NCBI GenBank assembly: GCA_026710225.1 | Contig: JAPORI010000140.1 | Location: 1-13,203 of the forward strand | Reading direction: 5' to 3' | DNA length: 13,203 bases | DNA from: Betaproteobacteria bacterium | GTDB taxonomy: Bacteria > Pseudomonadota > Gammaproteobacteria > Tethybacterales > Tethybacteraceae | Shown here: piece after piece, positions 12,091-13,203 of the stretch | Position numbering within the stretch: the stretch's first letter is position 1 | Layout: every line of letters begins with the position of its first letter | Notes under the pieces: model-generated | Databases searched by the model: none | The model's input: the letters and a program-made list of their open reading frames with translations, nothing else | What the model was told of the DNA's origin: nothing | Made by a program: the position numbers and the translations under genes

Positions 12091-13203
12091 ATGGAAGCCA
12101 AGCAGATCGAATGTTGCATCATGCGCGGCGGGACCTCCAAGGGGGTGTTTGTCAAGAGTTCCCATCTTCCCGATGATCGCCAACTCAGAAACGGCCTGCT
12201 GCAAGATCTGCTCGGGCGCGATACCCTGCAGTTCAACGGCATTGGCGGCGCCCACATGCAGGCTTCCAAGGCGGTGCTGATCGATTCTTGTCGCAATGGC
12301 GTTGCCGACATCAGTTACCGCTGCGTTCAGGTGGTGCCCAGTCGCGGTGTCGATGACGGCGTCCCCTGTGGAAACCTGGCGGTTGCCGCCGGTCCCGGAG
12401 CGCTGGAAATGGGCTTGCTGCCGGCGGTCGATCCGACTACGACGGTGCGCATGATCGATGTCAATACCCAGGCGCGCATCGATGTTACGGTGCAGACGCC
12501 CGGCGCCCAGGTTACCTATCAGGGCAGTCACCGGCTGCACAACATGGGCTGCGCAGCTCCGATTGAAATGTCTTACCTGAACATCGCCGGCTCCCGCACC
12601 GGCCGGATGTGGCCGGCCGGTGCGCCCAAAGTCAATTTGCTTGAGGTGCCGGCGACGATCATCGATGCGGCGGTGCCGGTGGTGATCGTTCCGGCCTACT
12701 ATCTGGGCCTGAGCGGATCCGAGCGCGCCCGCGAACTGGCGATGGGCAACCGCGATCTGGTTGATCGGCTGCTTGCCCTGCGCAGCCGGGCGGCGCGCAT
12801 GATCGGGATGCGGGACGTTTCCCGCACCGTGCTGCCCAAGATTGCCCTGATCGCGGCTCCGGATAATATGAATGCCAATTTGCGCGCCTGGTACTTCACC
12901 CCCCAGTCGCTGCATCATGCGATGCCGATCACCGGTTCGATCGCGATCGCCAGCGCTGCCTGTACTCCCGGTACGGTGGTGGCCGATCTGGCCAGTGGCT
13001 TTCCCCGCCGGCAGCCGGGCCGGCATTCGATTAGGATCGAGCATATCAGTGGCGCGATCGATCTGGACATCGAGCTTGCCGAGGATGGCACTCCGCATTG
13101 TGCGCATGTGGTTAGCACCGCCCGGCTGCTGATGCGGGGGGTTGCCTATCTTCCCGAGCCAGCGGCCGATCTGGCGCCGGAAACAGGCTTCCGTTTTCCG
13201 GCG
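12091..13203 (+). CDS. PrpF-family isomerase (methylaconitate / 4-oxalomesaconate type), 3' end cut by window
   Basis: 371 codons without a stop to the right edge; family members are about 390-400 aa, so only a short tail should be missing. The N-terminus carries the PrpF signature IMRGGTSKGVFV (10-21). Next come FNGIGGAHMQASKAVLI with Lys60 and PCGNLAVAAGPGALEMGL with Cys93, corresponding by position to the conserved Lys and Cys of PrpF active sites. The second diaminopimelate-epimerase-like half contains KVNLLEVPATIIDAAVPVVIVP, LPKIALIAAP and HHAMPITGSIAIASAACTPGTV. These enzymes move a double bond or interconvert cis/trans isomers of unsaturated tricarboxylates; PrpF acts in the methylcitrate cycle and GalD/LigU in gallate or protocatechuate cleavage pathways. 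No prpC, prpD, acnD or ring-cleavage gene is visible, so the substrate is undetermined. The usual vGPFA segment is AAGPGAL here. The start lies 12 nt after the TctC stop with no clear SD, implying translational coupling. Confidence 0.88.
   Translation, partial: MEAKQIECCIMRGGTSKGVFVKSSHLPDDRQLRNGLLQDLLGRDTLQFNGIGGAHMQASKAVLIDSCRNGVADISYRCVQVVPSRGVDDGVPCGNLAVAAGPGALEMGLLPAVDPTTTVRMIDVNTQARIDVTVQTPGAQVTYQGSHRLHNMGCAAPIEMSYLNIAGSRTGRMWPAGAPKVNLLEVPATIIDAAVPVVIVPAYYLGLSGSERARELAMGNRDLVDRLLALRSRAARMIGMRDVSRTVLPKIALIAAPDNMNANLRAWYFTPQSLHHAMPITGSIAIASAACTPGTVVADLASGFPRRQPGRHSIRIEHISGAIDLDIELAEDGTPHCAHVVSTARLLMRGVAYLPEPAADLAPETGFRFPA

Noticed and set aside
11893..13107. Long minus-strand open frame of 404 codons
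   Set aside because: It lies antisense to the well-supported PrpF gene. Its product is His/Arg/Gly-rich with no domain-like pattern, typical of a shadow frame in GC-rich DNA.
12091..13203. Calling the isomerase true prpF of the methylcitrate cycle
   Set aside because: No prpB, prpC, prpD or acnD gene is visible. GalD and LigU-type tautomerases share the same motifs, so the symbol would overstate the evidence.
1..13203. CRISPR array, tRNA/rRNA genes, insertion sequence
   Set aside because: No short regularly spaced repeats, cloverleaf-like segments, transposase motifs or terminal inverted repeats were seen.

Overview
The window looks like chromosomal DNA of an uncultured Gram-negative bacterium, most likely a marine or host-associated proteobacterium (inference). 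It encodes an outer-membrane autotransporter-type beta-barrel protein, an RTX-like Ca2+-binding exoprotein, a TctC-family periplasmic binding protein and a PrpF-family isomerase. All genes supported here are on the + strand and tightly spaced. GC content is uneven: some lines in the N-terminal part of the giant gene are about 33-38% GC, while lines in the transporter/isomerase block reach about 65%.

Region 1 (3-9228) is a two-gene surface-protein operon. The first gene is the 3' part of an RTX/haemolysin-type repeat protein, cut by the window edge. After 22 nt and a clear Shine-Dalgarno comes one giant gene of 2634 codons. It encodes a Sec signal, an unrecognised N-terminal head, repeated bacterial Ig-like modules, six cadherin-like repeats, one FnIII-like module and a C-terminal autotransporter-type barrel. 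The most striking element is a 170-residue insert carrying two c-type haem sites (CxxCH and CX4CH) between two adhesin modules. This would make the protein a haem-bearing, Ca2+-dependent surface adhesin.

Region 2 (9229-9937) has a short intergenic stretch with a near-perfect extended -10 promoter, then two tiny genes of 81 and 97 aa. Each appears to encode a single SpoA domain, the FliN/FliM/SctQ C-ring fold of flagella and type III secretion. No other flagellar or T3SS gene is visible.

Region 3 (about 9970-13203) is a small-molecule uptake and catabolism block. It contains an AbrB-family membrane protein that seems to lack its first helices, a TctC-type binding protein and a PrpF-family (methylaconitate / 4-oxalomesaconate) isomerase running off the right edge. 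Together they suggest uptake and isomerisation of an unsaturated tricarboxylate-like acid (inference). The AbrB 5' end, with an SD-plus-GTG in the wrong frame and a (CGGT)3 repeat, looks like a rearrangement or frameshift junction between regions 2 and 3.
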